DNA of 42,187 nucleotides, from the NCBI GenBank assembly GCA_024636015.1, contig JAGXHU010000031.1:1-42187 (forward strand), read 5' to 3'. The notes under the pieces are model-generated. The model was not told the DNA's origin. It saw only the letters and a list, made by a program, of their open reading frames with translations, and did not search any database. The first letter of the stretch is position 1; the number at the start of each line of letters is the position of its first letter. Positions 18,278 to 27,335 of the stretch are shown piece after piece. Origin of the DNA: Halothiobacillus sp. (GTDB taxonomy: Bacteria; Pseudomonadota; Gammaproteobacteria; Halothiobacillales; Halothiobacillaceae). The translations under genes and the position numbers were made by a program.

Positions 18278-21200
18278 GTGCACGAGTTTAAAAATCCAAT
18301 TCCCATCCATGTCTCTTCACGGCCGATACGTCGTTTGTTGCGTTGGCTTTTGGTTCTGATTTCAACCGGTTTGGTGATCGTTGCGCTGGCATTTACCGCT
18401 TTGCGCTTGGCCTTGCCGCAAATTCCTCAGTATCACCAGGCGCTCAGCGACTTTCTCTCCCAGAAATGGGGTTCTCCCGTGACATTCACCGCGTTGGACG
18501 TGACTCTGGTGGGGTACCACCCGCAGTTGGTGCTCACGGATCTGCATCTCGGGCCGCACGGGCCGGTTATTCCCAAACTGGGATTATCTTTGGCATTGGC
18601 TCGTAGCCTGATGCAGGGGCATCTGGTGGCTGGCAAGATTGTCATTGAACGACCATCGCTCACACTCGCACTCGATGCCGAAGGGCACTGGGGGCTTCAG
18701 GGCGCGCCTGCCGGCACGGGACATGGCAAGAGCACCTCGTGGGCGCAATGGCTGGATCGTTTGCCCGATCTCGGCAATGTCTCGATTCGAGATGCTCATA
18801 TCAATTGGCTTCGTTCAGCCGACACGCTTACCCGTCAACCCGCTCGATCCCTGCCGGTGATCCTGAATGTGAATGCCCGACTCGCCGCGCATGGATGGGC
18901 CATGTCCGGGGAATTATCGGTGCCGGATTTTGGCCAACAGTCGGTGTTGTTGCGTGCGCAGGGTCGATTGGGGGATGACCCCATGACGGATGTGTATATC
19001 AGTACGCGGCATTGGGATTTGCAGTCGCTGCAACTGGCTATTCGCGATTTCACACATGGTCAGGTTCGGGCGCAATTGGGCGGCTGTGGCGAGCAGGTGA
19101 TGGGGCTTGACTGCTCAGAAGGCATGCCCTTGGTGAACTCCGGCGCACTGACCGGGGAGTTGTGGCTGCGCTTTACGCCCCAGGGGATGCAATCGGTGCA
19201 TGCCCAGTTTGACTCGGATCACCTGAAAGTGAGCCGCATGGCGCGGATTGCAGGCGTCGGCGCCATTACGGAGCTGCAATCCCAGGCCAGTCTGAAAACG
19301 CTGAGTGGCAAACTGGCCTGGTTAAAAACCCCGGATGGTTGGCGGCTGGATGTCGATCGGGTAGTGGTCGAGACCAATTCGGACGAACGATTTCCCACGC
19401 AGTCCGTACATATCATTCATCGCGGTCAAGAAACGGATTACACCTCGAATTTTGCGGATCTCAATCAACTCTCGGTTTGGCTATCCACTGCCCCTTTGCC
19501 CCGTTCGTTCCTGAAATTTATTGGCGGGAACACGGTACGTGGGCAGGCACACGACATTCGTTTGCGTTTTACCGGTGATCACCTGGAAGCTGGCTATCTG
19601 CAGCTGGATAATTTCGGGAATTCGCATGGTCAACGATTATGGCCCGTTATCGGGCAGGCCAATGGTGAGGGTGGCTTGAATTTGGTGCTGTACAAGCAGC
19701 CCGATGGTTGGCTGGCTTCGGTCAACCAGAAGAATCTGGTTCTGGCTGTGCCCGGGCTGCTGCGTGAGCCGATCACTATCGATAGCCTGAAAGGGGATCT
19801 GTACTGGCATGATTCTGCCGCGCCGCTGATCTACAGTGACGGTCTGACCCTGAGCAATGGTGATTTTACGAGTCACTCGATATTCCGCTATCAGGCTGCG
19901 GAAAAAGAGGGGGGGGTATCAACGCCGGCCGGTCTTCAGATCGACACGCACTTTGATGCACTTAAAGTCGCTCGTGTGTCCGCCTATCTGCCGCGCAATC
20001 TGTTGGATAAAGATTTGCTCAGTTGGCTTGATACGCACCTTGGCGCCAAGGATCAGACGGGGGAAGTTCAGCAGGGTCATTTCGTATTTAATGGTGATCC
20101 CGCCAAATTCCCGTTCCGACAAGGGGGTGGATGGTTTTCGGCCGTATTGGGTTTCGACCACCTGAACCTGCAGTATCGTCCCCAATGGCCGCCCATTCAT
20201 GATGCCAAGGGATACCTGGCATTTGTCGACCAGCAGATGCATACCGAAATCACTGGGGGAACCATTGGGAATCTTCCAATGTCGGGCGCCCGAGTTAGCA
20301 TCTTTGATATCGGAAAACCCGTACTGGATATCGCCGTGCAGACCCAGGCACCGCTGGCTGACATGCTCGATTTTATCAAACAGACCCCCTTGCTGCCGTC
20401 GGGGAGCCTGAAGTCGATTCAGGTGCGTGGCAATGCAGATCTTGATTTGGGCGTTCACTTCAGTTTGTACTCTGAGGGTGGACCGCCAGTTGCCGAGGGT
20501 ACGGTGACCCTTCAGAACAACCGTCTCGTGGTGGGCAAGAATGTGTTGACCCTGAGTCATATCCGCGGCCCCCTGGCCTTTCGTAACAGTGACTTCAATG
20601 CTGATCGACTCAGGGCCCAATTCGAGGATAGTCCGGTGGCCTTGCAGGTGCGAACGCCTAAAAACGGTGACGAAACCACTGTTATCGCCCAGACGGCGAT
20701 CGATCCGCTCTTTGCGTTGCGGAACCAGACCAACGGTTTTTCCCAGGCTTTTTTAAGCCGTGTTTCAGGCAAGGCGCCGACGGAAATTCAGCTGACGCTC
20801 CCGCACCGGGGGAGTACCTTGTCCATTCAGGCAAAGAGTGATCTCATTGGCGTGAGCAGCGTGCTGCCCGAGCCGTTGAACAAGCCAACGGACAAACCCT
20901 GGCCGATCACAGCAAAAATGTCGCTTCAGGATGGTGTTTTGCGCACCCTGAGTTTGCATTCGGATGGTGCGACAGTCTGGGATGCGGCGCTGGCCTTCAA
21001 TCAGGCGGGTGATCTGGCCGAAGGCCGGGTTCGCAACAACGGGCAATCACAACCGACGTCCTCCGTGCTGGAGTTGTCGCTGCATACCCCCATTTTCGAT
21101 TGGGATCGCTGGCGGCCCATCCTCTTGACGCGTTCTTCCTCGTCATCCGATCAATCGCCAATTCCCACCTTCGACGTGCATTTGATGGCCGATCGGATGA

Positions 21201-22273
21201 TTGCGGCTGGACAGGTATTCCCCGGAACTCGGCTGGATCTGCATTATGCGAATGACCACTATGAGCTTCAGGCGAAAGGCGCCGCTCTGGCAGGACGACT
21301 GATCTTCGATGGGCCGACGGGCAAGGCTTCGGGACCTGGCCAGCTTTCCGTGCAGCTCAGTCGCTTGTATCTCAAGGGTAGTGGCGGGGCCGGTTCTTCG
21401 GCGACAGAAAATGATGTCTGGGATCTGGGCCAAATGCCCGGCCTCACCCTGCGTATCGAAGATTTGAGATTCGATGCCAATCGTCTGGGACGATTGTTTC
21501 TGGATATGCAGCCGTCGCAACCGGGTGCCACGCCGTCGATGAATCTCTCCAGCATCGACTGGCGACCCAGCAATACCATGTCGGTGGTCGGAACCGGACG
21601 GGTGAGCGGTGCAGGGCGACAGCAGAGAACTCAACTCGAATTTACCGCAGTGGGGAAAAATGTGGGTGGCACCCTGCGCAAGGTCATGGGTACGTCGCCC
21701 ATCCAGGGCGGAGACATCGATGCGGGCGAAATCAAGCTCGACTGGCCGGGATCCCCCACGGCGTTTTCCATCGGCCATCTGAACGGTCAGGGTTCCTTTG
21801 CACTGGTCAACGGTCAGTTGAACGATGTGGACCCGGGCGCGGGGCGGTTGGCAGGACTTCTGAGCATCGGCGCGCTGACACGCCGGTTACGTCTGGATTT
21901 CAGCGACCTGATCGACCAAGGCTTGAGCTTCGATACGCTGTCGGCCAACTGGACCCTGACTCAGGGGGATTTTCATGTTGATCCACTGACCCTGAAAAAT
22001 GCCTCCGTCACCGCCGTGGCACAGGGGCGCACCCAACTGACCGATAATACCCTCGACTATACCGTCAAGGTTTATACGGATTTGGGTATGTTGCTCCCGA
22101 TCATCGGTACGGTGGCGGGGGGGCCGCTGGTCGGGGGGGCGCTGCTGGCGATTCAGCAGGCCATCAAATCAGCCGACAAACATCCTGATCCCGCGTTCAT
22201 CTACCGGATTACGGGTACGATAGATCACCCGGACATCAAGACCGTCAACATCAAGCCCGAATCACTGCCATGA
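18278..22273 (+). CDS. yhdP: YhdP-family AsmA-like envelope protein
   Basis: This very long protein (1331 residues) has one N-terminal membrane helix (about 18-43) and a large periplasmic part rich in repeating beta-strands, as in the AsmA-like family of bridge proteins. E. coli YhdP (1266) carries phospholipids between the membranes. The C-terminal region with LPIIGTVAGGPLVGGALL and YRITGTIDHPDIKTV is typical of YhdP. It starts with GTG and lies directly behind rng and ahead of a nitrilase gene, the same order as in enterics. It overlaps the next gene by four bases. Confidence 0.93.
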   Translation: MHEFKNPIPIHVSSRPIRRLLRWLLVLISTGLVIVALAFTALRLALPQIPQYHQALSDFLSQKWGSPVTFTALDVTLVGYHPQLVLTDLHLGPHGPVIPKLGLSLALARSLMQGHLVAGKIVIERPSLTLALDAEGHWGLQGAPAGTGHGKSTSWAQWLDRLPDLGNVSIRDAHINWLRSADTLTRQPARSLPVILNVNARLAAHGWAMSGELSVPDFGQQSVLLRAQGRLGDDPMTDVYISTRHWDLQSLQLAIRDFTHGQVRAQLGGCGEQVMGLDCSEGMPLVNSGALTGELWLRFTPQGMQSVHAQFDSDHLKVSRMARIAGVGAITELQSQASLKTLSGKLAWLKTPDGWRLDVDRVVVETNSDERFPTQSVHIIHRGQETDYTSNFADLNQLSVWLSTAPLPRSFLKFIGGNTVRGQAHDIRLRFTGDHLEAGYLQLDNFGNSHGQRLWPVIGQANGEGGLNLVLYKQPDGWLASVNQKNLVLAVPGLLREPITIDSLKGDLYWHDSAAPLIYSDGLTLSNGDFTSHSIFRYQAAEKEGGVSTPAGLQIDTHFDALKVARVSAYLPRNLLDKDLLSWLDTHLGAKDQTGEVQQGHFVFNGDPAKFPFRQGGGWFSAVLGFDHLNLQYRPQWPPIHDAKGYLAFVDQQMHTEITGGTIGNLPMSGARVSIFDIGKPVLDIAVQTQAPLADMLDFIKQTPLLPSGSLKSIQVRGNADLDLGVHFSLYSEGGPPVAEGTVTLQNNRLVVGKNVLTLSHIRGPLAFRNSDFNADRLRAQFEDSPVALQVRTPKNGDETTVIAQTAIDPLFALRNQTNGFSQAFLSRVSGKAPTEIQLTLPHRGSTLSIQAKSDLIGVSSVLPEPLNKPTDKPWPITAKMSLQDGVLRTLSLHSDGATVWDAALAFNQAGDLAEGRVRNNGQSQPTSSVLELSLHTPIFDWDRWRPILLTRSSSSSDQSPIPTFDVHLMADRMIAAGQVFPGTRLDLHYANDHYELQAKGAALAGRLIFDGPTGKASGPGQLSVQLSRLYLKGSGGAGSSATENDVWDLGQMPGLTLRIEDLRFDANRLGRLFLDMQPSQPGATPSMNLSSIDWRPSNTMSVVGTGRVSGAGRQQRTQLEFTAVGKNVGGTLRKVMGTSPIQGGDIDAGEIKLDWPGSPTAFSIGHLNGQGSFALVNGQLNDVDPGAGRLAGLLSIGALTRRLRLDFSDLIDQGLSFDTLSANWTLTQGDFHVDPLTLKNASVTAVAQGRTQLTDNTLDYTVKVYTDLGMLLPIIGTVAGGPLVGGALLAIQQAIKSADKHPDPAFIYRITGTIDHPDIKTVNIKPESLP

Positions 22274-23121
22274 ACACTCTATCCAAAATTGCGGCACTAC
22301 AAATAAATGGGCGGGCGCTGTGGTCCGAGAATCAACCGGTGATCGAGCGGTTGGTTCGGGATGCTGCGGCGCTGGGTGCGTGCGTGGTGGTCATGCCTGA
22401 AAATCTGTACGCGATGACGGCAGCCCCGCGCTCGCTCGTAGACATGGGCTTCGACCCCGAGGATGCGCCGGTTGTCTGGTTGCGAGATCTCGCGCGCCGG
22501 CATGATGTGTGGCTGGTGGCGGGCACCTTGCCCATTCGTGCCCCAAACCGGGATATCGGCCTACCCGCAAAGCTCTATTCTCGCTGTTTCGTGATTGATT
22601 CTGCGGGAGAAATTAAGGCGCAGTACGACAAGATTCATTTGTTTGACGTTACGGTGCCCCAGTTCAGCGAAGCACATCAGGAATCCTACCGGGAGTCGGA
22701 CCTGTTCGAGGCAGGTTCGGCGCCGGTCGTGGTGGATACGCCAGCGGGGCGTTTGGGACTGGCGATCTGCTTCGATCTGCGTTTTCCCGAACTATTCCGC
22801 CGTCTGGTCGACCTGGGGGCGACTTGGGTTTGCCTCCCGGCTGCGTTTACCGAGGCGACTGGGCGCGCACACTGGGCGCCCTTGCTCCGTGCACGTGCCA
22901 TTGAAAATCAGATTTATTTAGCCGCTTCGGCTCAGGTCGGTCTGCATGCCAGTGGTCGTCAGACTTACGGGCACAGCATGATCATCGATCCCTGGGGGCA
23001 GGTGTTGGCCAATGCCAATACCGTGCCGGACTGCCTGATTACGGCGGAGATCGATCCCCAGGTTCAGAGCCATATTCGCAAACAGTTTCCCGTGTTGGCC
23101 CTGCGCCGCCTGAAGGGGTAA
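22270..23121 (+). CDS. Carbon-nitrogen hydrolase (nitrilase superfamily, Nit-like)
   Basis: This 283-residue amidase has the nitrilase triad E44 (VMPENLY), K121 (YDKIHLFDV) and C167 (AICFDLRFPELF). The IHLFDV and FSEAHQESYRESD segments match the Nit1/YafV-like branch, which includes deaminated-glutathione amidases that clear toxic by-products. The exact substrate is inferred only. The ATG overlaps the yhdP stop (ATGA), as in the yhdP-nit order found in other gammaproteobacteria. tldD, often next, is absent here. Confidence 0.9.
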   Translation: MNTLSKIAALQINGRALWSENQPVIERLVRDAAALGACVVVMPENLYAMTAAPRSLVDMGFDPEDAPVVWLRDLARRHDVWLVAGTLPIRAPNRDIGLPAKLYSRCFVIDSAGEIKAQYDKIHLFDVTVPQFSEAHQESYRESDLFEAGSAPVVVDTPAGRLGLAICFDLRFPELFRRLVDLGATWVCLPAAFTEATGRAHWAPLLRARAIENQIYLAASAQVGLHASGRQTYGHSMIIDPWGQVLANANTVPDCLITAEIDPQVQSHIRKQFPVLALRRLKG

Positions 23122-23230
23122 GCACTCCTCCGGCCCTGATCACGGCGCGCTTTGGGATGACGTCGGGCACCAAGCCAAGTAACATGGTTCGATTCAAGCA
23201 GACGATGCGTGAGACGGCCACGGTCTTTCG

Positions 23231-23236
23231 TATAAT
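23231..23236 (+). promoter_or_regulatory. Consensus -10 element upstream of the DAHP synthase gene
   Basis: A perfect TATAAT lies 29 bp before the start codon, in the 143-bp gap after the nitrilase gene. No good -35 hexamer is found at 16-18 bp, so an activator may be needed. Confidence 0.5.
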
Positions 23237-23264
23237 AGTAGGGATTTAGTAGCAGGCTCCATTG

Positions 23265-24377
23265 ATGACGACCCACCAGACCGACGATTTACGCATTCTT
23301 GAAATCCACAACCTTCTCTCACCCGAGCGGATCCGTGCGCAGTTTCCGTTGACGGAGCGGGGCGCCGCTACGGTCGTTGATACTCGTCGAGCTATTCGCT
23401 CGATCCTGAATCGTGAAGACGATCGACTGATTGTGGTGATGGGCCCGTGCTCGATTCATGACGTCAAGGCAGCGCGTGAATATGCAGACCGCCTCAAGAC
23501 GCTGGCCGATACGGTGTCTGAGGATATCCTGCTGATCATGCGCGTCTATTTCGAAAAGCCGCGCACCACCGTGGGCTGGAAGGGATTGATCAATGATCCC
23601 AACCTCGATGACAGCTATGAAATCAACAAGGGTCTGGGTGTTGCTCGACACCTGTTGGTCGATCTGGCGGATATGGGGGTTCCGGCGGCCACCGAGTATC
23701 TGGATCTGATCAGCCCGCAGTATGTGTCAGATGCCGTTTCATGGGGTGCCATCGGTGCACGTACGACCGAATCGCAGGTCCATCGGGAGTTGGCTTCGGG
23801 GCTTTCCTGCCCGGTCGGCTTCAAGAATGGCACAGACGGCGGTTTGCAGGTGGCGATCGATGCTATTCGTGCGGCGGCCCGCCCACACCATTTCCTGTCG
23901 GTGACCAAGGCAGGACAGTCGGCCATTTTCTCCACGTCGGGCAATGTCGATTGCCACATCATCCTGCGGGGCGGGAAAAAGCCGAATTTTGATGCCAACA
24001 GCGTCAACGAGGCTCTGGAGCAGCTTCGGGGTGCCGAGTTGAATGAAGCACTGATGATCGATTTTTCCCATGCCAATAGTCAAAAACAGCATGCGCGGCA
24101 GATCCAGGTGGCCGACGATGTTGCCACCCAGATTGCGGCAGGCAATGCGGGGATTGTCGGTGCCATGGTCGAGAGCCACCTCGTCGGTGGGCGTCAGGAC
24201 GTCCATCCGGAGCGACCTCTGGTCTTCGGGCAAAGCATTACCGATGCCTGCATCGGCTGGGAAGATAGTGTGGGCATTATCCAGCGGCTGGTTGAGGCCG
24301 TGCGGGTCCGTCGGTCGGGTGGTGGTGTCTTGCCGGATTCCAGTGGTACAGGCATCTGCGATACGCCGAATTCATGA
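23265..24377 (+). CDS. aroG: 3-deoxy-7-phosphoheptulonate synthase, class I
   Basis: The first enzyme of the shikimate pathway joins phosphoenolpyruvate and erythrose 4-phosphate. Its 370 residues contain the class I landmarks VMGPCSIHD (metal Cys), MRVYFEKPRTTVGWKGLINDP, TEYLDLISPQY, GFKNGTDG, and DFSHANSQK. The length is near AroF/AroG/AroH of E. coli. Which aromatic amino acid inhibits it cannot be read, so the symbol is by family. I start at ATG 23265; a TTG directly before it is in frame. It has its own -10 element and is followed by a separate gene 43 bp later. Confidence 0.93.
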   Translation: MTTHQTDDLRILEIHNLLSPERIRAQFPLTERGAATVVDTRRAIRSILNREDDRLIVVMGPCSIHDVKAAREYADRLKTLADTVSEDILLIMRVYFEKPRTTVGWKGLINDPNLDDSYEINKGLGVARHLLVDLADMGVPAATEYLDLISPQYVSDAVSWGAIGARTTESQVHRELASGLSCPVGFKNGTDGGLQVAIDAIRAAARPHHFLSVTKAGQSAIFSTSGNVDCHIILRGGKKPNFDANSVNEALEQLRGAELNEALMIDFSHANSQKQHARQIQVADDVATQIAAGNAGIVGAMVESHLVGGRQDVHPERPLVFGQSITDACIGWEDSVGIIQRLVEAVRVRRSGGGVLPDSSGTGICDTPNS

Positions 24378-24420
24378 ATTTCCGGTGTGTATGAATCGAA
24401 CAGACCGGGAGCCTGATGGT

Positions 24421-26262
24421 ATGAGCGAGTTCACCGTTTATAAAGAGCGAACCCAGAAATGGGGTGTTGCGCGCATTCGGGTGCCGCAGACCATCAATGG
24501 GATGCTGTTGCTGGTCGCGTTACTGACGGGTATGCCGGTGGGTGCCGCCAATGTGCCCGCGACGACGACTACTCATGACGGTGCTGCGGACGATGTCGTG
24601 TCATCGGTCGTGAAGTCATCCATCGAAAAGCCGAAAGCAGTGGTTGCCGTCGCGCAGGCGACGAAGCTTATTGCACGAGCAGGAAAGATCAGTGCCGTGA
24701 CTGTTTTGCCGGATGGAGCCTGGGTCACTCGGCAGCTGGATGTACCCTGGCCCGCCCCCGGGATGCAGATTTTGCAGGTTACCGATCTCCCCCGCGATAT
24801 CGAGCAAGGCAGCGTTCAGGTTCAAAGTGAAGCCATGACCTTGAGCGCCCCCATGCAATGGCACGATCTGCCGGTTGAGGCATCGGTGGACTTTCATGCC
24901 ATTGAACAACAAATTGAAGTACTCAAAAAACAGTTGGCCAAGGCGAGTGACGAACTTTTGGCAGCCCGGACACGATTGTCGATCTTTCAGGCTCAGATGG
25001 CCGCGCCGTTACCCGAAAAGAAACATGGGTACGCGATCGGTGCATTTTTGACGGACACCAAAGCACGGGATCGATTCGATCGTCTGTTGGTCCGCTTGCT
25101 GGACAGTCGACGGCACGCACAGAATGCTGTCGACGGGATATTGCAGCAGATCAAGGCTGCAGAGCAAAAACAGGATCAGATGCGGCAAAAAGGGCCTAGT
25201 TTGATGCTTGCATTGCCCCTGGCGTTGGATGCAGCCCAAAAAACGCCCACGAAACGTGTTGTTCAGATCCGCTATCGAGTGAAAGATGCGCATTGGGTGC
25301 CCATCTACCGGGTTGATCTGGAAACGAGTTTTATCCCGGCGGACAAGGAGGCATCAACCGTCTCCGATACCGTGACAACTACACCCCAGACACCATCGGT
25401 ATTGCGGTGGTCGCTGGTGGCTGAGGTCAACCAGACGACGGGAGAGAGTTGGCAGGATATTCCGGTGACGCTGTCGCTGCTGGATACGCACCGATATTAC
25501 CCGGTGCCCAAACTGGATCAATGGATCATCGGTTTCACGGCGCCGTCGAAACCTGGCATCAACCTGCGGGCGAATGCTGTCCGGCATGAGGCTGAGATGG
25601 CCACCAAATCATCGCCATTTACATCTACCGACGAGACGGGCTTCAACGCGGAGTTCCGCAGCGTGGCACCGGTCACTATCACCAGCACAACGTCCGCGAC
25701 GATCATTCCGCTTTTGCAGCATGAATTCCCGGTTGAAACGACCGATCTCATCACGCCAAGCATTTCTCCCCTAGCGATTCTTTCGGCACGCTTTACGCTG
25801 AATAACACCACACCTTTGCCTGCGGGCGTATGGCAGTTATTTTTGAATGGATCGCAGATCGGCCGCGTCCATGAACCATCGTTGGGTCCGATGAAAAAGA
25901 TGGCACTGAGTTTCGGGGTGGATCGGCGGATTGAGGTTACTGTCGATCGCCCCGCCGACCAGCGTGATGAGAACGGATTGATCGGCAAGTCACAGCAGTT
26001 GATTCGCCGGCGTGTGATCTCCGTACAGAGTCAACATCAACAACCCATGCCTGTCACCATATTAATGAACCTCCCGGTTGCGGAAGACGCGGATCTCGCC
26101 GTCGACCCGCTGGCCGACAACACCCCGCCCAGCAACAAGCAGTATGATGGTAAGGATGGAGTGTGGGCCTGGTCAAACCAGATCAAGCCTGGCCAGAAAA
26201 TCACGATCAATTTCGGTTTCCGGTTGCGATGGCCAGCGGACAAGAATTTGTATGGTTTTTAA
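24421..26262 (+). CDS. MuiA-like DUF4140/DUF4139 exported protein
   Basis: This 613-residue protein of the mucoidy-inhibitor MuiA family, whose biochemical role is unknown, has a hydrophobic segment at about 26-43 after a long basic start, probably a signal or anchor. Next comes the DUF4140 beta domain (SAVTVLPDGAWVTRQLDV), a coiled coil around 160-210, a second helical region, and the DUF4139 beta-rich domain from about 275 on (RYRVKDAHWVPIYRVDLET). The ATG at 24421 follows GGGAG; the frame stays open far upstream into aroG but without a good start. It leads into exbB 36 bp later. Confidence 0.87.
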   Translation: MSEFTVYKERTQKWGVARIRVPQTINGMLLLVALLTGMPVGAANVPATTTTHDGAADDVVSSVVKSSIEKPKAVVAVAQATKLIARAGKISAVTVLPDGAWVTRQLDVPWPAPGMQILQVTDLPRDIEQGSVQVQSEAMTLSAPMQWHDLPVEASVDFHAIEQQIEVLKKQLAKASDELLAARTRLSIFQAQMAAPLPEKKHGYAIGAFLTDTKARDRFDRLLVRLLDSRRHAQNAVDGILQQIKAAEQKQDQMRQKGPSLMLALPLALDAAQKTPTKRVVQIRYRVKDAHWVPIYRVDLETSFIPADKEASTVSDTVTTTPQTPSVLRWSLVAEVNQTTGESWQDIPVTLSLLDTHRYYPVPKLDQWIIGFTAPSKPGINLRANAVRHEAEMATKSSPFTSTDETGFNAEFRSVAPVTITSTTSATIIPLLQHEFPVETTDLITPSISPLAILSARFTLNNTTPLPAGVWQLFLNGSQIGRVHEPSLGPMKKMALSFGVDRRIEVTVDRPADQRDENGLIGKSQQLIRRRVISVQSQHQQPMPVTILMNLPVAEDADLAVDPLADNTPPSNKQYDGKDGVWAWSNQIKPGQKITINFGFRLRWPADKNLYGF

Positions 26263-26298
26263 TGTGTATTTTCACGGACGATTAAGGAGCGTGCACTC

Positions 26299-26922
26299 AT
26301 GATGGATTTGGTAATGGCTGGCGGCGGGATGATGATTCCCATCATTCTTGCTTCTGTGATCGCATTGACGATTATCATCGAACGGTTATGGTCATTGCGT
26401 TACAACCGCTTAATGGGCGGTGATCCGGTAGGCACGGTGGAAAGCTGGTTGGCCAGTGGCCAGATTTCCTCCCTCAAGATTTCAGAACTGGCCCGGCTGT
26501 CCCCGTTGGGGATGGTGCTTGCGGCTGGTCTCCAGGGTTATGATTCTCCCGAGGCCATGCGCAGCCGTATCGAGGATACCGGTCGTCATGTAGCGCATCA
26601 GATGGAGCGTTTCCTCAACACCCTGGGAACGATCGCTGTGATTTCCCCCTTGTTGGGTCTGCTGGGTACGGTGGTCGGCATCATCGATGTTTTCCAGTCC
26701 ATCACAGCAAGTGGCGGCGCCTCGGCAATCAATCCCGAATTGCTGGCCGGCGGGATTTCCAAGGCACTGGTTACCACGGCGGGCGGGATTATGGTGGCGG
26801 TGCCTGCCTATATCTTTCATCGATATTTTCGCGGCCTGGTCGACGAGCGCACCATTGAAATGGAGCGCGAAGCGATTCGTCTGGTGGATTTGATCCACCC
26901 GGTTGATGCGCGCAAGCGCTGA
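26299..26922 (+). CDS. exbB: MotA/TolQ/ExbB proton channel family protein
   Basis: This 207-residue inner-membrane protein has three membrane helices (about 7-28, 110-135, 150-175). The conserved SPLLGLLGTVVGIIDVF segment and the GGISKALVTTAGGIMVAVPAY segment are diagnostic of ExbB/TolQ channels, which use proton flow to energise outer-membrane partners. AGGAG precedes the double ATG. It is paired with exbD and followed by msbA-lpxK, an arrangement found in pseudomonads. The partner it energises is not shown. Confidence 0.93.
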   Translation: MMDLVMAGGGMMIPIILASVIALTIIIERLWSLRYNRLMGGDPVGTVESWLASGQISSLKISELARLSPLGMVLAAGLQGYDSPEAMRSRIEDTGRHVAHQMERFLNTLGTIAVISPLLGLLGTVVGIIDVFQSITASGGASAINPELLAGGISKALVTTAGGIMVAVPAYIFHRYFRGLVDERTIEMEREAIRLVDLIHPVDARKR

Positions 26923-26933
26923 GGGGCAGAGCC

Positions 26934-27335
26934 ATGCAATTTCGTCAAAAACCGCGGGAAGATCTGGAACTCAATCTGATCCCGCTGATTGATGTCATCT
27001 TCATGCTGTTGATATTTTTCATGCTGACGACGACCTTTGTGCATGATCGCACGCTCAACGTGACCCTGCCCGTTTCAAGTCAGAGCACGGAAAAGCGCGC
27101 GCCAGTCAAGGATCACGTGATCGAGATCGCGCAGGATGGGCGTATCGCCATCGATGGCAAAATCCTCGGTGCGGATGAGATTTTGCCCGTATTGAAGCGG
27201 ATTGCGGCCGACCAGCAGCCCGTCGTGGTATGGGCCGATGCCGATGTGGTCAACCAGAAGGTCATTACCGTACTTGATCTTGCGCGCAAGGCCGGGATCA
27301 CCAAGGTCGGCCTGGGAACGACTCCCGTCAAATGA
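26934..27335 (+). CDS. exbD: ExbD/TolR biopolymer transport protein
   Basis: This 133-residue protein has one N-terminal membrane helix containing the essential Asp in NLIPLIDVIFMLLIFFML. A short periplasmic domain follows (KRIAADQQPVVVWADADV, TKVGLGTTP). It forms the proton channel with the preceding ExbB. The ATG lies 11 bases after exbB, and its stop overlaps the msbA start by four bases, so the operon is translationally linked. Confidence 0.93.
   Translation: MQFRQKPREDLELNLIPLIDVIFMLLIFFMLTTTFVHDRTLNVTLPVSSQSTEKRAPVKDHVIEIAQDGRIAIDGKILGADEILPVLKRIAADQQPVVVWADADVVNQKVITVLDLARKAGITKVGLGTTPVK

Noticed and set aside
24070..24420. N-terminal extension of the MuiA-like frame into aroG
   Set aside because: The added residues are read out of frame through the conserved end of aroG; the ATG at 24421 has a proper ribosome site.
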